Shown piece after piece: positions 42,448-53,400 of a DNA stretch of 64,000 bases. How positions within the stretch are numbered: the first letter of the stretch is position 1; the number at the start of each line of letters is the position of its first letter. The notes below the pieces were generated by a model. That model saw only the letters and a program-made list of their open reading frames with translations, had not been told where the DNA came from and did no database searches. Source of the DNA: Streptomyces vinaceus (GTDB taxonomy: Bacteria > Actinomycetota > Actinomycetes > Streptomycetales > Streptomycetaceae); NCBI RefSeq assembly GCF_008704935.1, contig NZ_CP023692.1, forward strand, positions 3,943,501 through 4,007,500, given 5' to 3'. Made by a program: the position numbers and the translations under genes.

Positions 42448-43272
42448 CTACTCGTTCGGGGAAGCGTGCTCCCGGCGCGCGAAGAGCAGGTCGTGCACGA
42501 CGTGCCCCTTGTCGAGGCCCTGCCCCTCGAACCGGGTGAGCGGCCGGAACTCGGGCCGCGGCGCGTAGCCGCCGTCCGCCTGCGTGTTCTCGAACCGCGG
42601 GTGCGCGGTGAGCACTTCGAGCATCTGCTCGGCGTACGGCTCCCAGTCGGTCGCACAGTGCAGTACGGCCCCAGGGGCGAGGCGGGTCGCGGCGAGGTCG
42701 AGGAACTCGGGCTGGATCAGCCGCCGCTTGTGGTGACGGGCCTTGGGCCACGGGTCCGGGAAGTACACGCGCAGGCCGGCCAGGGAGTCGGGCGGCAGCA
42801 TCTCGCGGAGCAGGATGATGGCGTCGCCGTTGGCGACGCGGACGTTGGTCATCCCGCCGCGCTCGGCGAGCGCGAGCAGGTTCCCCTGGCCGGGGGTGTG
42901 CACGTCGGCGGCGAGGATGCCGGTCGACGGATCGGCGGCGGCCATCTGCGCGGTGGCCTCGCCCATGCCGAAACCGATCTCCAGCACGACGGGCAGGCCG
43001 CCGAACATCTCGTCGAGGTCGATGACGGAACGCCCGTCGATGTCGAGCCCCCAGGTCCCCCAGAGCCGCTTCAGGGCTTCGCCCTGCCCGGTGGTGACCC
43101 GGCTGCGCCGCGGCTGGAAGCTGCGGATCCGCCGCTCGTGGTGCGAACCGGCCGGATCGGGGGCCGGGCCGTCGGGGAACCGGGGCTCGGTCCGCCACTT
43201 CGGGGGCACGTAGGAATTCGCCTCCGGCACGGTCTCCGGGGCGCTGGGCTGGGGGGTGAGGGACTCAGACAC
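42448..43272 (-). CDS. trmB: tRNA (guanine-N7-)-methyltransferase
   Basis: 274 residues. SAM-dependent methylation of G46 in tRNA. Signatures are VLEIGFGMGEATAQMA (SAM site), YFPDPWPKARHHKRRLIQPEF (substrate loop) and the C-terminal TRFEGQGL. An N-terminal extension of about 55 residues is common in actinomycetes. It lies downstream of the lhgO-like gene in the same direction, with a 196-bp gap of CCGGTCCGG-type low-complexity sequence. Confidence 0.95.
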   Translation of the reverse strand: MSESLTPQPSAPETVPEANSYVPPKWRTEPRFPDGPAPDPAGSHHERRIRSFQPRRSRVTTGQGEALKRLWGTWGLDIDGRSVIDLDEMFGGLPVVLEIGFGMGEATAQMAAADPSTGILAADVHTPGQGNLLALAERGGMTNVRVANGDAIILLREMLPPDSLAGLRVYFPDPWPKARHHKRRLIQPEFLDLAATRLAPGAVLHCATDWEPYAEQMLEVLTAHPRFENTQADGGYAPRPEFRPLTRFEGQGLDKGHVVHDLLFARREHASPNE

Positions 43273-43468
43273 AATGCCCAGATTCTACGACCCCGCCCCG
43301 GCCCGGCCGCCGCCCGCCGAGCCGACGGCACGCAGCGCCGTCCGGCCCCGTCGGGTGCTTGAGGCCCGGTCCGGTCCGGCCCCGGCCTGCGCCTCGCGGT
43401 CAGGCCGTCCGGTACCTCCCGGTCCGGCCCCGCCCGTCCGGCCGACCCCCTCCGGTACCCCGCTCTAA

Positions 43469-44692
43469 CTACGCGCGCAGCGATGCCAGCGCCCGCCGGG
43501 CGATCTCCCGCCCGATCGGCAGCGAAGCGGTGGCGGCGGGCGACGGCGCGTTCAGCACGTGCACCGTCCGCGGCCCCTCCTTGATCAGGAAGTCGTCCAC
43601 GAGCGTCCCGTCCCGCAGCACGGCCTGCGCCCGGACCCCGGACCCGGCCGGCGCCAGATCCGCCGCCGACACCGCCGGCAGCAGCCTCCGTACCGCCTCC
43701 GTGAACGCCTGCTTCGACAGCGAACGGTGGATCTCCCCCATCCCGTACCGCCAGTGGCGCCGGGCCATCCGCCAGGATCCCGGCCAGGCCAGCTCGTCCG
43801 CCACGTCCCGCGGCCGGACCACGCCCCAGCCGTACCCCTCGCGCGCCAGCGCCGGCACCGCGTTCGGCCCGACGTGGACCCCGCCCCCGATGCCCCGCGT
43901 CAGGTGCACGCCGAGGAAGGGGAACGCCGGATCCGGCACCGGGTAGACCAGCCCGCGGACCAGATCGGGCCGCGCCAAGTCGTAGTACTCCCCGCGGAAC
44001 GGCACGATCCGCATGCCCGGGTCGTCCCCGGCCAGCCGCGCGACCCGGTCGCACTGCAGCCCCGCGCAGTTCACCAGCACCCGCGCCCGCACCACGAGCC
44101 CCGCCGTCGTGCGCACCGCGATGCCGCTCGGCCGCCGCGAGACCAGGTCCACCGCCCCGCCGTAGACGATCTCGGCTCCGGAGGACTCCGCGAGCTGCCG
44201 CGCCACCTGCCCGTAGTCCACGATCCCGGTCGTGCCGACATGGATCGCGGCCAGGCCCTGCACCTCCGGCTCGTACTCGGAGATCTGCGCCGGACCCAGC
44301 TCGCGCACCGGGATGCCGTTCTCCCGGCCCCGCTGCACCAGCGCGTGCAGCCGCGGCAGCTCGTCCCGCCCGGTGGCGACGATCAGCTTCCCGGTGACCT
44401 CGTGGGCGATGCCGTGCTCGGCGCAGAACTTGACCATCTCGGCGGCCCCGCGCACCGCGAAGCGCGCCTTGAGCGATCCCGGCCGGTAGTAGATGCCGCT
44501 GTGGATCACCCCGCTGTTGCGCCCCGTCTGGTGCCGGGCCGGGCCGGACTCCTTCTCCAGCACCACGACCCGCGTCCCCGGGGCCAGCTGCGCCAGGGCA
44601 TGCGCCGTCGACAGACCGACGATGCCGCCGCCGATCACCAGCACATCGCAGTCCAACCTGCCCGCGCCGCCCACGCTTCCCGTGCCGCCCAT
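43469..44692 (-). CDS. lhgO: L-2-hydroxyglutarate oxidase (LhgO)
   Basis: 407 residues, FAD-dependent. It oxidises L-2-hydroxyglutarate to 2-oxoglutarate, a metabolite-repair step. Signatures are the FAD motif VLVIGGGIVGLSTAHALA, KESGPARHQTGRNSGVIHSGIYY, PFRGEYYDL and the C-terminal VHVLNAPSPAATASLPIG. ATG 44692 is taken as the start; a TTG at 44704 with GGAGG 7 nt upstream is an attractive alternative. Confidence 0.92.
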   Translation of the reverse strand: MGGTGSVGGAGRLDCDVLVIGGGIVGLSTAHALAQLAPGTRVVVLEKESGPARHQTGRNSGVIHSGIYYRPGSLKARFAVRGAAEMVKFCAEHGIAHEVTGKLIVATGRDELPRLHALVQRGRENGIPVRELGPAQISEYEPEVQGLAAIHVGTTGIVDYGQVARQLAESSGAEIVYGGAVDLVSRRPSGIAVRTTAGLVVRARVLVNCAGLQCDRVARLAGDDPGMRIVPFRGEYYDLARPDLVRGLVYPVPDPAFPFLGVHLTRGIGGGVHVGPNAVPALAREGYGWGVVRPRDVADELAWPGSWRMARRHWRYGMGEIHRSLSKQAFTEAVRRLLPAVSAADLAPAGSGVRAQAVLRDGTLVDDFLIKEGPRTVHVLNAPSPAATASLPIGREIARRALASLRA

Positions 44693-44910
44693 GCCGCCGC
44701 CCAAGCCGCCACCTCCCACCCCTGCATACTGCACCCCGCCACTGACATTGCGGCCACGCGGGTCCGCGCCGCGGCACCCGGCGGCCTCCCGCCCGGTGCC
44801 GCCGGCTGCTGCGCGCCGCCGGACTCCTGCGCGCCCGGCGGGCCGCCGCGCGCCCGCCCGGCCGCCGCGTGCCCGCCCGATTCCTGCGCGCCGCCAGGCC
44901 GCCGTCCGGA

Positions 44911-46575
44911 TCAGGCCTGCGCCACCAGCAGCGGCCGTGCCCGCTCCCGCAGCTCCGCCACCCGCGGCTCGTCCCCGTACGGTTCGAGCCGGTGCAACAG
45001 GTCCCGTACGTACTCGGTCGTGCGCGCCGAGGAGATCCTGCCCGCGACCTCCACCGCCCGGGTGCCGGCCGCGCACGCCGCGTCGAGGTTGCCCGACTCC
45101 AGCTCCGCCACCGCGCTCACCACCAGCCGCAGCCCGTGCGAGCGCACGTACTCCTCCGTCGGGCGCGACAGCGCCTGCTCGGTGAAGCGCCGGACCTGCC
45201 GCGGCAGCTTGAGGTCCCGGTAGCACTCGGCCGCGTCCGCCGCGAAGCGGTCGTACGAATAGAAACCGAGCCAGGTCGGATCCGGGTCGCCCTCGCGCGC
45301 CCGCTCCAGCCAGCCCTCCGCCGCCCGCAGCGCCGCCCCGGCGGCCGCCGAATCGCCCGCCTTCGCGTGCGCCCGCGCCTCGACGAGCCGGAAGAAGCTC
45401 ATGGTCCGCGCCGTGGCCAGGCCGCGGTTGCGCTCCACGGCCGCCTGCGCCAGGTCCACCCCCTCGTCCGGGAAGTCCCGGTAGGTGGCCTGGAGCGACA
45501 TGGAGGCCAGCACGTACCCGCCCAGCGGGACGTCGGCGGCCGCGCGGGCCAGGCGCAGCGCCTGGATGTAGTAGCGCTGGGCCGCCTCCTGCTGGCCGGT
45601 GTCGAAGGCCATCCACCCGGCCAGACGCGTCAGTTCGGCGGTCGCGCCGAACAGCGCGCGGCCCACGTCGTCGCTGTACGAGCCGAGCAGCAGCGGCGCC
45701 GCGTCGACCCGCAGGCACTCCGGCACCATCGAGGAACGCCAGTCCCCGCCGCCGTACTTGGAGTCCCAGCGGCGCGCGTCCTCGGCCGCCTCGCGCAGCT
45801 TGGTCACGTCGCTGTGGCCCACGCGCTGCGGCGCCGGATCGTAGAGCCCGGCGGGCGCGGCCCCGGGTGCGGCCGCCGCCGCGGGCACCTGCCCGGGCGG
45901 GGCGTGCGGCGTTTCACCCGAAGACTGCGCGGGCAGACCCGATGACGAAGAGGACGACGCGGACGCAGGGGAAGACGACGCGGACGCGGACGCAGGGGAA
46001 GACGGGGACGACGCGGACATCGGCGAGGGCGAACCCCCGGCCGCCGCCGGCTCGCGCGACGCCACGGTCGCGCGGGACGGGGCGGCGGGCTCGCGCGCCA
46101 CCGAACCGTCCGCCGGAGATATCAGCCAGCGCGAGGCGGGCGTCGCGTACGCGGACACCGCGAAGGAGCCGGCCAGCGACTGCCAGATCCCGCCACCGCC
46201 ACCCGCGCCGCCCCTGCGGCCCGCGAGGTCCAGCCGGTACAGATCGGTGGCCGAGCGCACCGCCTCGCCCACGTCCCGCGGGAAGGCCAGGCCGACCTCG
46301 GGCGCGGGATCCGCGTCCGCCAGCCCGATCTCGTGCAGCGGCACCGGCCGCCCCAGCTTCGCGCCGATCGCGGCGGCGATCAGATGCGGCGCCGCGCCCT
46401 GCGGCACCATGCCCTTCGACACCCACCGGGCGACCGAGGTCTTGTCGTAGCGGAGCGTCAGGCCGCGCTGTGCGCCGAGGTCGTTGACCCGCCGGGCCAG
46501 CCCGGCGTTGCTGATGCCCGCGAGGGCGAGGACGGCGCCGAGCTTCTCATTGGGCTCGCGGAGCTCCCTGGACAT
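44911..46575 (-). CDS. HTH/TPR developmental-type regulator
   Basis: 554 residues. The N-terminal domain is like an HTH (LGAVLALAGISNAGLARRVND and KTSVARWVSKGMVP). It is followed by a Ser/Ala/Pro low-complexity stretch (about 180-240) and a TPR-like helical half (EAAQRYYIQALRLARAA, MSFFRLVEARAHAKAGDSAAAG). This layout is that of the Streptomyces NsdA/Orf1590-type sporulation-associated regulators, which I recall at the equivalent S. coelicolor locus. ATG 46575 is chosen over an in-frame upstream ATG at 46629. Confidence 0.8.
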   Translation of the reverse strand: MSRELREPNEKLGAVLALAGISNAGLARRVNDLGAQRGLTLRYDKTSVARWVSKGMVPQGAAPHLIAAAIGAKLGRPVPLHEIGLADADPAPEVGLAFPRDVGEAVRSATDLYRLDLAGRRGGAGGGGGIWQSLAGSFAVSAYATPASRWLISPADGSVAREPAAPSRATVASREPAAAGGSPSPMSASSPSSPASASASSSPASASSSSSSGLPAQSSGETPHAPPGQVPAAAAAPGAAPAGLYDPAPQRVGHSDVTKLREAAEDARRWDSKYGGGDWRSSMVPECLRVDAAPLLLGSYSDDVGRALFGATAELTRLAGWMAFDTGQQEAAQRYYIQALRLARAAADVPLGGYVLASMSLQATYRDFPDEGVDLAQAAVERNRGLATARTMSFFRLVEARAHAKAGDSAAAGAALRAAEGWLERAREGDPDPTWLGFYSYDRFAADAAECYRDLKLPRQVRRFTEQALSRPTEEYVRSHGLRLVVSAVAELESGNLDAACAAGTRAVEVAGRISSARTTEYVRDLLHRLEPYGDEPRVAELRERARPLLVAQA

Positions 46576-47236
46576 GCGCCACCCCTCGTCACACGCGGAA
46601 CGCACACAACGCATACGCCGCCGGGGCATAGTTGCCCGGCATTTCGTAAACCCAGCGTAGTTCCCCGCCTCCCAAGCGTTAAGGCCCCGACTTCCCTATG
46701 GCGGGATTGTTGTCCGCCCGCACAGTCGGGGCGGGGTCCGCGCCGCGGGCGCACGCCCCCTCCCGTGCTCCGTGCGTGTGGCCGTGCGCCCGCCCGTGCG
46801 CTCTGGCCGGTCGGCGGGCCCGGCGATTCGATGTGCCCTGCGTGGGTCGGCCCGCTGCGTGGATCCGGCGGGCCGGGGGATGCCGCCGCCCCAATCCCCG
46901 CGGGTGGCGGAACGGTCCGGGGGGCGGATCCCGCCTCCCGGACCGCGCCCGCCGGCCGGTGCGGCCGGACGCCCGAGGGCGGGCGGCGGCGCCGAGTACG
47001 GCCGCGGCGCGGCCGAAGAATGGCTGAAACCGGCCTATGGGGCGGTGGGAACGGAACGCCAAATACTGCGTGTCCGCGGCGTGTTCGTTTGCACCTGCGC
47101 CCTCCCGGGCCACTCTCGCACGCCTGTCTCGTGGCAGCATGGACCCCGAGCCACCCGGGGTCCCGTCGGCCACGCCCTCAGCGCTGACCGCGACGTTCCC
47201 GCCCCGGTCAATTGCCCACGGGCTGGGGAGGCGGCG
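46576..47236. other. 661-bp divergent intergenic region
   Basis: Lies between the HTH/TPR regulator (minus) and the asparagine-synthase-like gene (plus). Open frames run through it, but none has a ribosome site or recognisable protein. The least GC-rich part (46628-46720 and 47030-47080) probably holds the two promoters. No strong repeat seen. Confidence 0.4.
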
Positions 47237-49423
47237 GTGCGCTGGTTGGTCGGCTGGAGCAGTATCGCCGCGAGCTTCGGCACGGCCGGCCGCGTGTCCG
47301 GCCAGGGCGGATCCGGCCCACGCGACCACCTGAGCGGCGGCCCGGTGACCGGAGGCCTCGCCGACGCCGACACCGCCCACCCGGACGACCCCACCGCCGA
47401 ACGCACCGTCGTCCCCGTCGGAGCCCAGCTGCTCTGGGGAGACCCCGACCCCCTGTGGGCCGTCGGCGACTGGCGCCCCGACGAGATCCGCACCCTCGCC
47501 GCCGACCCGGCCGACCCCTTCACCCGCCTCGCCGTCCTCGGCTGCTGCGGCGCCACCGACGCCGAACTGCGCAGCGCCCTCCTCGCCGCCCGCGGCGGAG
47601 CCCTGCGCCACCTCACCCAGTGGTCCGGCAGCTACACCGCCGTCGTCCAGACCGGCCGGCGCATCACCGTCGTCGGCGATCTCGCGGGCGCCCGGCCCGT
47701 GTTCTACACCCCCTGGGCGGGCGGGACCGCGTACGCCACCGCCGCACTGCCGCTCGCCGACCTCATCGAGGCGCAGCTCGACATCGGCCACCTCGCGGCC
47801 CTGCTGGCCTGCCCCGACAGCCCGGAGGCACTGGGCGACGGCACACCGTACGTCGGCGTGCGGCGCATCCCGCCCGGGCACGCCCTGATCCTGCGCGAGG
47901 GCTCGCGCGAGATCACCGGGTACGAGCCGGTGGCCTCCCTCGCGGTGGCCGCTCCCACGGCCGACCCGGAGCGCGCGGTGGAGGGCGTACGCGAAGCATT
48001 GGTGGATGCCGTGCGCGCCCGGCTCACGGCTCCGCGGCATGCCCCCGACACGCCGCCCCACGACCCCGGCCCGGTGCCCGGAATGGGCCCCGCCGACCGG
48101 CGCGCGGCCCGGGGCGCACCCGCGCCTGCGCCCGGCGTGGGCGCCGACCTCTCCGGAGGCAGCGCCTCCGCGACCCTCGCGCTGCTCGCCGCGGGCCTGC
48201 CCGGCGCGCCCGGCACGGTGCTGAAGCAGTCCGGCGAACGGCTCCTCGCCGTCACCTTCAACGACCTCGCCACCCCCCGGGGCCGCGAGGCCGAACTCGA
48301 ACGTGCCCGCGCCATCGCCGCCGACCCCCGGCTGCACCACGTCGTCGTGGCCGCCGCCGAGGAGGCACTCCCGTACGCCGACCTCGACGGCCCCCTCACC
48401 GACGAACCCGGCCCCTCGCTGGTCACCGCCGCCCGCGAACGGCGCCGGCTGGCCGCCGGCTCGGCCGACCACTTCGTCGGGCACGGCGCCCGCCAAGTCC
48501 TCGACGCACACCCGGCCCGCCTCGCCGACCTCCTCATGGACCGCCGCAGACGCCACCTGCTGCGCCCGGTCGCGGCCCTGGCCCGCTCGGCGCCGGGCGA
48601 CTCCGCCCTGTCCCTGCTGGTCCCGTTCTCCGTCTACTCGGCGGCCCGCCGGCTGGCTCGTACGCCGTACCGCGCGGGCATGGAAGCGGCGGCGGCCCGG
48701 CTGCGCGAAGGGGCCGTGGCGGGGGGCGCCTCGAACCCGGTGGACGCCTCGCTGGCGGCCCTGACCTGGTCCCGGCCGGGCCCGGCGGCGGCCTGGCTGA
48801 CGGGGGAGGCCCTCGCGGAAGTATCGATCCGCCTGACCACCGCCGCGGGCCGCCCCCCGCTGTCGCTGCGCCCCGGCGAGGCCCGGGCCCGCGCCGCGCT
48901 GACCCGGCACGCGGCCGACCACCGGGTCTTCGAACAGGCGGTGGAGGTCCGCAGCCAGCGCCTGCACGCACCGTTCCTGGACAACCAGGTCGTACGGGCC
49001 GCCCGCGCCCTCCCGGAGTCCCTGCGGGTCCAGCCCGGCGCGCGGGCCACGATCCTGCGCACGGTCCTCTCCTCGGCGGGCGTACGCGAACTCCCCCCGG
49101 GCTGGGGCGCCCCGGCCCACACCCCGAACGAAACGGCCACCCGCCTGGGCCTCGGCGCGGCGCTGCCCTCGCTGCTCTCCCTCTTCACGGCCCCGCTCCT
49201 GGCGGACGCGGGCCTGATCGAGGCCCGGGTCGTCCAACAGGCCCTGGTGGACGCGGCGGAGGGCCACCCGGTCCCCCTGGACGGCCTGGCGGAACTCGTC
49301 TCGATGGAGCTGTGGCTGGGCCGCCTCCTCGCCCGCCGGGGCACGTGCTGGACGGGTACGTCCACCCCCCGCCGCAGGGCGGTCCCGGAAGGAGTCCCCA
49401 CCCCCCGCCCGGCCCTCTCCTGA
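47237..49423 (+). CDS. Asparagine-synthase-like protein, degenerate loop
   Basis: 728 residues from a GTG with GGGGAGG 5 nt upstream. It has the two-domain layout of asparagine synthases: an N-terminal Ntn-like domain without Cys at position 2 (VRWLVGW) and a C-terminal AsnB-type domain. The adenylation loop, SGGxDS in active enzymes, reads LSGGSASATLALL near residue 305, so the catalytic Asp is missing. Later family segments remain (ADHFVGHGARQVL, LHAPFLDNQVVRAARALP). Such proteins include peptide cyclases (lasso McjC). Here an inactive or altered ligase is likely. Confidence 0.82.
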   Translation: MRWLVGWSSIAASFGTAGRVSGQGGSGPRDHLSGGPVTGGLADADTAHPDDPTAERTVVPVGAQLLWGDPDPLWAVGDWRPDEIRTLAADPADPFTRLAVLGCCGATDAELRSALLAARGGALRHLTQWSGSYTAVVQTGRRITVVGDLAGARPVFYTPWAGGTAYATAALPLADLIEAQLDIGHLAALLACPDSPEALGDGTPYVGVRRIPPGHALILREGSREITGYEPVASLAVAAPTADPERAVEGVREALVDAVRARLTAPRHAPDTPPHDPGPVPGMGPADRRAARGAPAPAPGVGADLSGGSASATLALLAAGLPGAPGTVLKQSGERLLAVTFNDLATPRGREAELERARAIAADPRLHHVVVAAAEEALPYADLDGPLTDEPGPSLVTAARERRRLAAGSADHFVGHGARQVLDAHPARLADLLMDRRRRHLLRPVAALARSAPGDSALSLLVPFSVYSAARRLARTPYRAGMEAAAARLREGAVAGGASNPVDASLAALTWSRPGPAAAWLTGEALAEVSIRLTTAAGRPPLSLRPGEARARAALTRHAADHRVFEQAVEVRSQRLHAPFLDNQVVRAARALPESLRVQPGARATILRTVLSSAGVRELPPGWGAPAHTPNETATRLGLGAALPSLLSLFTAPLLADAGLIEARVVQQALVDAAEGHPVPLDGLAELVSMELWLGRLLARRGTCWTGTSTPRRRAVPEGVPTPRPALS

Positions 49424-49456
49424 ACCCGCCCCAGGGCCCCACGCCCCCGACCGACC

Positions 49457-49886
49457 GCGGCCCTCCCGGCGACGCCGAGGTACGGCCCGGCTGACGCGGC
49501 TCCCGGCAGCGCCGAGGCACCGGCCCGCCACCCCGGTCGACGCGGCTCCCGGTGGCGCCGCGGACCCGGTCGGCTGCCCTGGTCGGTGCCGGCGGCGCCG
49601 TGGACCGCCCGGCCGCCGCGGCCGTCAGTCGACGCCGAGGTCCCGGCCACTGCCCCGGCCGACGCGGGCCCCGGCAACGGCGCGGCACCGGCCGGCCGTC
49701 CCGGTCGACGCGGCCCTCCGGCAGCGCCGAGGTACCGCCCGGCCGACGCGGCGCTCCGGCAATGCCGAGGTCCCGGCTGGCCGGCCCGGCCGACGCGGCC
49801 CCCGGGCAGCGCCGCGGCACCGGCCGGCCGTCCCGGCCGATGCGGCCCCGGCCGGCAGCGGCGCGGCTCCCGCCCGCGGATGCGGG
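49457..49886. repeat. Imperfect tandem repeat array, about 40-46 bp unit
   Basis: Around ten degenerate units built on GCGGCYCCCGGCAGCGCCGAGG, then CCGGCC and ending CGGTCGAC or CGGCCGAC. Units vary from about 30 to 48 bp. Non-coding by position. It resembles decayed mini-satellites, without CRISPR-like spacers. Confidence 0.7.
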
Positions 49887-50128
49887 TGATGCCGGTGCTC
49901 AAGTCCGGAAACCCGGGGTGGCGCGGCGGGCGGTCGCTTCCCGCCACCTGGCATATCCAGTTCCGCCGCCGCATCTACGGCGACTGGCAACCGGGCCCGA
50001 CGGCGCCCATCCGCCCTGTTCGGCACCTGAGCGGCGCTCCCCGGGCAAATCCGCTCCGGCCCCACGAGTGGCCCCTCAATCCGAGCCCCATGGGGTTCCG
50101 GCCCCGGGCTCTTGCGGCGCCGTGCGAG

Positions 50129-50365
50129 CCGAGCCCCGGCAGGGGCACAGGCATCGAGCGGCGCGCCACTGGCCCACCGGCGGCCCGTCGAGGGGCCCCG
50201 GGGTTCGAGGCGCGGAGTGCGGCGCCGAGCCCCGGCGGGGCGCCGGCATCGAGTGGGCCGGCAACCGCTGACCGGCGGGCCGCCGAGGCGGGAAGGCGGG
50301 AGCTCCGGCCCGGCCGTGTACTTGCGGCACAGGGACGCGGGGCCGAGCCCCGGCGGGGGCCGGCG
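50129..50365. repeat. Second GC-rich dispersed repeat family
   Basis: CCGAGCCCCGGC followed by a G-run and a GCATCGAG-type element occurs near 50129, 50224 and 50344, at roughly 100-120 bp intervals, upstream of the AfsR-like start. Confidence 0.55.
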
Positions 50366-50428
50366 CCCCGCGCGTGGCCGCGCGCAAACCCTCCGGCACC
50401 CCCGGCAGCGGCAAGGCAGAATTGCCCG

Positions 50429-53400
50429 GTGCGGTATCTCATCCTTGGCGTCACCGAGGCGCGCGACGAGACCGGCGCCCCCCTCCCCATCGGCGGCGCC
50501 CGCCTGCGCGCGCTCCTCGCCGCCCTCGCGCTCCGCGTCGGCGGCCCGGCCGCCGCCCCCGTCGTCGACCTCGTCGACGACATCTGGGGCGACGCCCCGC
50601 CCCAGGACGCCCCCGCCGCCCTCCAGGCCCTCGTCGCCCGGCTCCGCCGCGCCCTCGGCCGCCGGGAAACGGTCCTCGCCGACCCCGCCGGCGGCTACCG
50701 CCTGGCCGTCGCGGACCGCGACGACGTCGACCTGCACCGTTTCACCCGGCTCGCCCGCCAGGGCGCCCGGCAGCTGGCCACCGACCCCGCCACCGCCGCC
50801 GAAACCCTCCACACCGCCCTCGCCCTCTGGCGCGGCCCCGCCTTCGCCGACCTCCCCGAGCCCGCCCGTACCGCCCACGCCGCCACGCCCGAAGCCCACC
50901 GCGCTACCGCCCTCCGCGCCCGGATCGAGGCCGAACTCCGCAGCGGGGCCGCCGACCCGGCGTCGCTCCTGCCGGAGATCGAGGCGCTGATCCGGGAGCA
51001 CCCGTACGACGAGCCCCTGCGCGCCCAGCAGCTCCGGGCGCTCCGCGCGTGCGGCCGCCCGGCCGACGCCCTCGCCGCGTACGAGCGCACCCGCCACACC
51101 CTCGCCGAAGCCCTCGGCACCGATCCGGGCCCCGAACTCGCGGCCCTCCACGCGGAACTCCTCCACCCCACACCCGCAGCACCCCCCGTACCCCCCACGC
51201 CCCACCCCGAAGGCCCGGCGACACCGCTGCCGCACGGCACCCCGGCGCCCTCCCCGACTCCCGCGCCCGCAGCCTCGGTGCCAGCGGGGACGGCAGTGCC
51301 CCGTGGGCAGCGGATACACCTGCCGACTCCCGCGCCCGCCTCCACGGCGCACCCGGGACCCGAGGCGCCGCAGTTCCCCCAGGGGTCGCCGTACGAGCAC
51401 ACTCCCGCGTCTGCGGCGCACCCGGAGGCCGACGCGCTGCAGCTCACCGATGGGTCGCCGTACGAGCCAACTCCCGTGTCTGCAGGGGCGGCTGTACCCA
51501 GTGCAGCCCCCATGGCCGCCGAGCCCGTGGCACACCCCGCGCCCCCGTTGGCGTCAACGTCCCATGGCCACCGGACGTACCCGCCGACTCCCGCGCCCCC
51601 GCCGGCCGCCACGCCGGCATCCGCGGCGCCGCCCGTGTCCCCGGCGGCGCCGGTGACGTCCGCACACCCCACGTCCTCGGCACCCCCGGCAACGCCCGCG
51701 CCGGTGGCGCCGGAGACCGCCGCCGCGTTCGTGGAACACCGGCAACCGCCCGCACCCGCAGCGGCCACCCCGGCGCCCAACGGGCGACCCACAGCCCCCG
51801 GTTCCTCGGAGAAGCCGACACCAGCCACCTCCCCGGCGTCCCCCGCGCTCCCGGCAGCCCCGGAGCTCCCCGCCGTGCCGGTTTTCCCGCCGGTCCCAGC
51901 GGTATCCACGCCGCCGGCGTCGGCGGCGCTTCCGGCGGGGCCCGGCGTTCCGGCGTCTGCCGCGCTTCCGTCGAGTCCCGGCGTTCCGGCGTCTGTGGCG
52001 CTTCCGGCCAGGCCCGGCGCCCCGGCACCCGCCGTGCCCCCGGCCAGGCCAGGCGGCCCGGTGCATCCGGCATTCCCCCCGCACCGGGCCCGGCCCATGC
52101 CCCCGGCGGCGTCCGTGCCTCCGGGGGGTCCCGCCTCCTCCGCGACCCCGGACGCATCGGTGCGCGCAGTGCACCCCGTACCTCCGGCGCCCTCAGCGCC
52201 GACGGCCCCTTCCGCGTCGGCGCCGAGCCCTGCAGCCCCCGCCTCCCAGGCCGTACCCGCACACGCACCGGCTCCCGCGCCCCCATACTCCGCACCTCCC
52301 GCCTCCCCAGCACCGCCCGCGCATCCCACGCCTCCGGCACCCCCCACGCCTCCGGCACCCCCCACGCCCCCGGCACTCCCGACGCCCCCCGCGCCCTCGG
52401 CGCCCCCGGCACTCCCGACGCCCCCCGCACCCCCCGCGCCTCCGACACTCCACGCGCCCCCGGCACCCCCCGGACCCCCAACGACACCCCCCGCGCCTCC
52501 GGCACCCCCCGCGCCTCCGGCACCCCCCACGCCCCCGGCACCCCCCGCGCCCTCGCCGGCCCCGCCGCCCCCGCCTGCCCCCGCGCCTCCCGCCGGCCCC
52601 GGCGGGAACCTTCGGCCGCGGCTCACCTCCTTCGTCGGGCGGGAGCCCGAGCTGGCCGGGTTGCGGGGCGATCTGGCGCGGCTGCGGCTCGTCACGCTCA
52701 CCGGCCCCGGCGGCTCCGGAAAGACCCGGCTCGCCGAGCACGCGGCCGCCGCCGACCCCGAACCCGGCTGGCTCGTCGAACTCGCCCGCCTCGACAACCC
52801 CGCCGCCGTCCCCGGCGCCGTCCTCAGTGCCCTCGGCCTACGCGAAGGCACCCTCGTCGCCCGCGAGAAGGCCCCCGCCGACGACCCCGCCGCCCAACTC
52901 GCCGAGCACTGCGCGAACCGCCGCCTGCTCCTCGTCCTCGACAACTGCGAGCACGTCATCGACGCCGCCGCCGAACTCGCCGAACACCTCCTCACCCACT
53001 GCCCCGGCGTCCGGATCCTGGCCACCAGCCGCGAACCCCTCGGCGTACCCGGCGAAACGGTCCGCCCCCTCGGCCCGCTGCCCCCCGACCCCGCGCACCG
53101 CCTCTTCGCGGACCGCGCCACCGCCGTCCGCCCCGGCTTCGCCCCCGCCGACGACCCGGCCGCCGTCGCCGAGATCTGCGCCCGCCTCGACGGACTCCCC
53201 CTCGCCATCGAGCTGGCCGCTGCCCGCCTCAACCTGCTCACCCCGCGCCAGATCGCCGACCGTCTGGACGACCGCTTCCGGCTGCTGACCGGCGGCGCCC
53301 GTACCGTACTGCCCCGCCAGCAGACCCTGCGCGCCGTCGTCGACTGGTCCTGGGACCTCCTCGACGACAGGGAACGAACCGTCCTGCGGCGCCTCTCCGT

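Larger units (their letters stand above)
49424..50428. other. 1-kb intergenic region of GC-rich repeats
   Basis: No gene is supported. The frame of the downstream regulator stays open back to 49586, but the encoded Pro/Arg/Gly sequence is a translation of repeats. The region holds two imperfect repeat families (49457-49886 and about 50129-50365) and ends at the GTG of the AfsR-like gene. No terminator is evident after the asparagine-synthase-like gene. Confidence 0.5.

Noticed and set aside
49457..49886. CRISPR array
   Set aside because: Units are contiguous, degenerate and of variable length, without unique spacers or cas genes.
49586..50428. Possible 281-residue N-terminal extension of the AfsR-like protein
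   Set aside because: Encoded sequence is a translation of GC-rich repeats, and the family N-terminus (VRYLILGVTEARDE) begins at GTG 50429.
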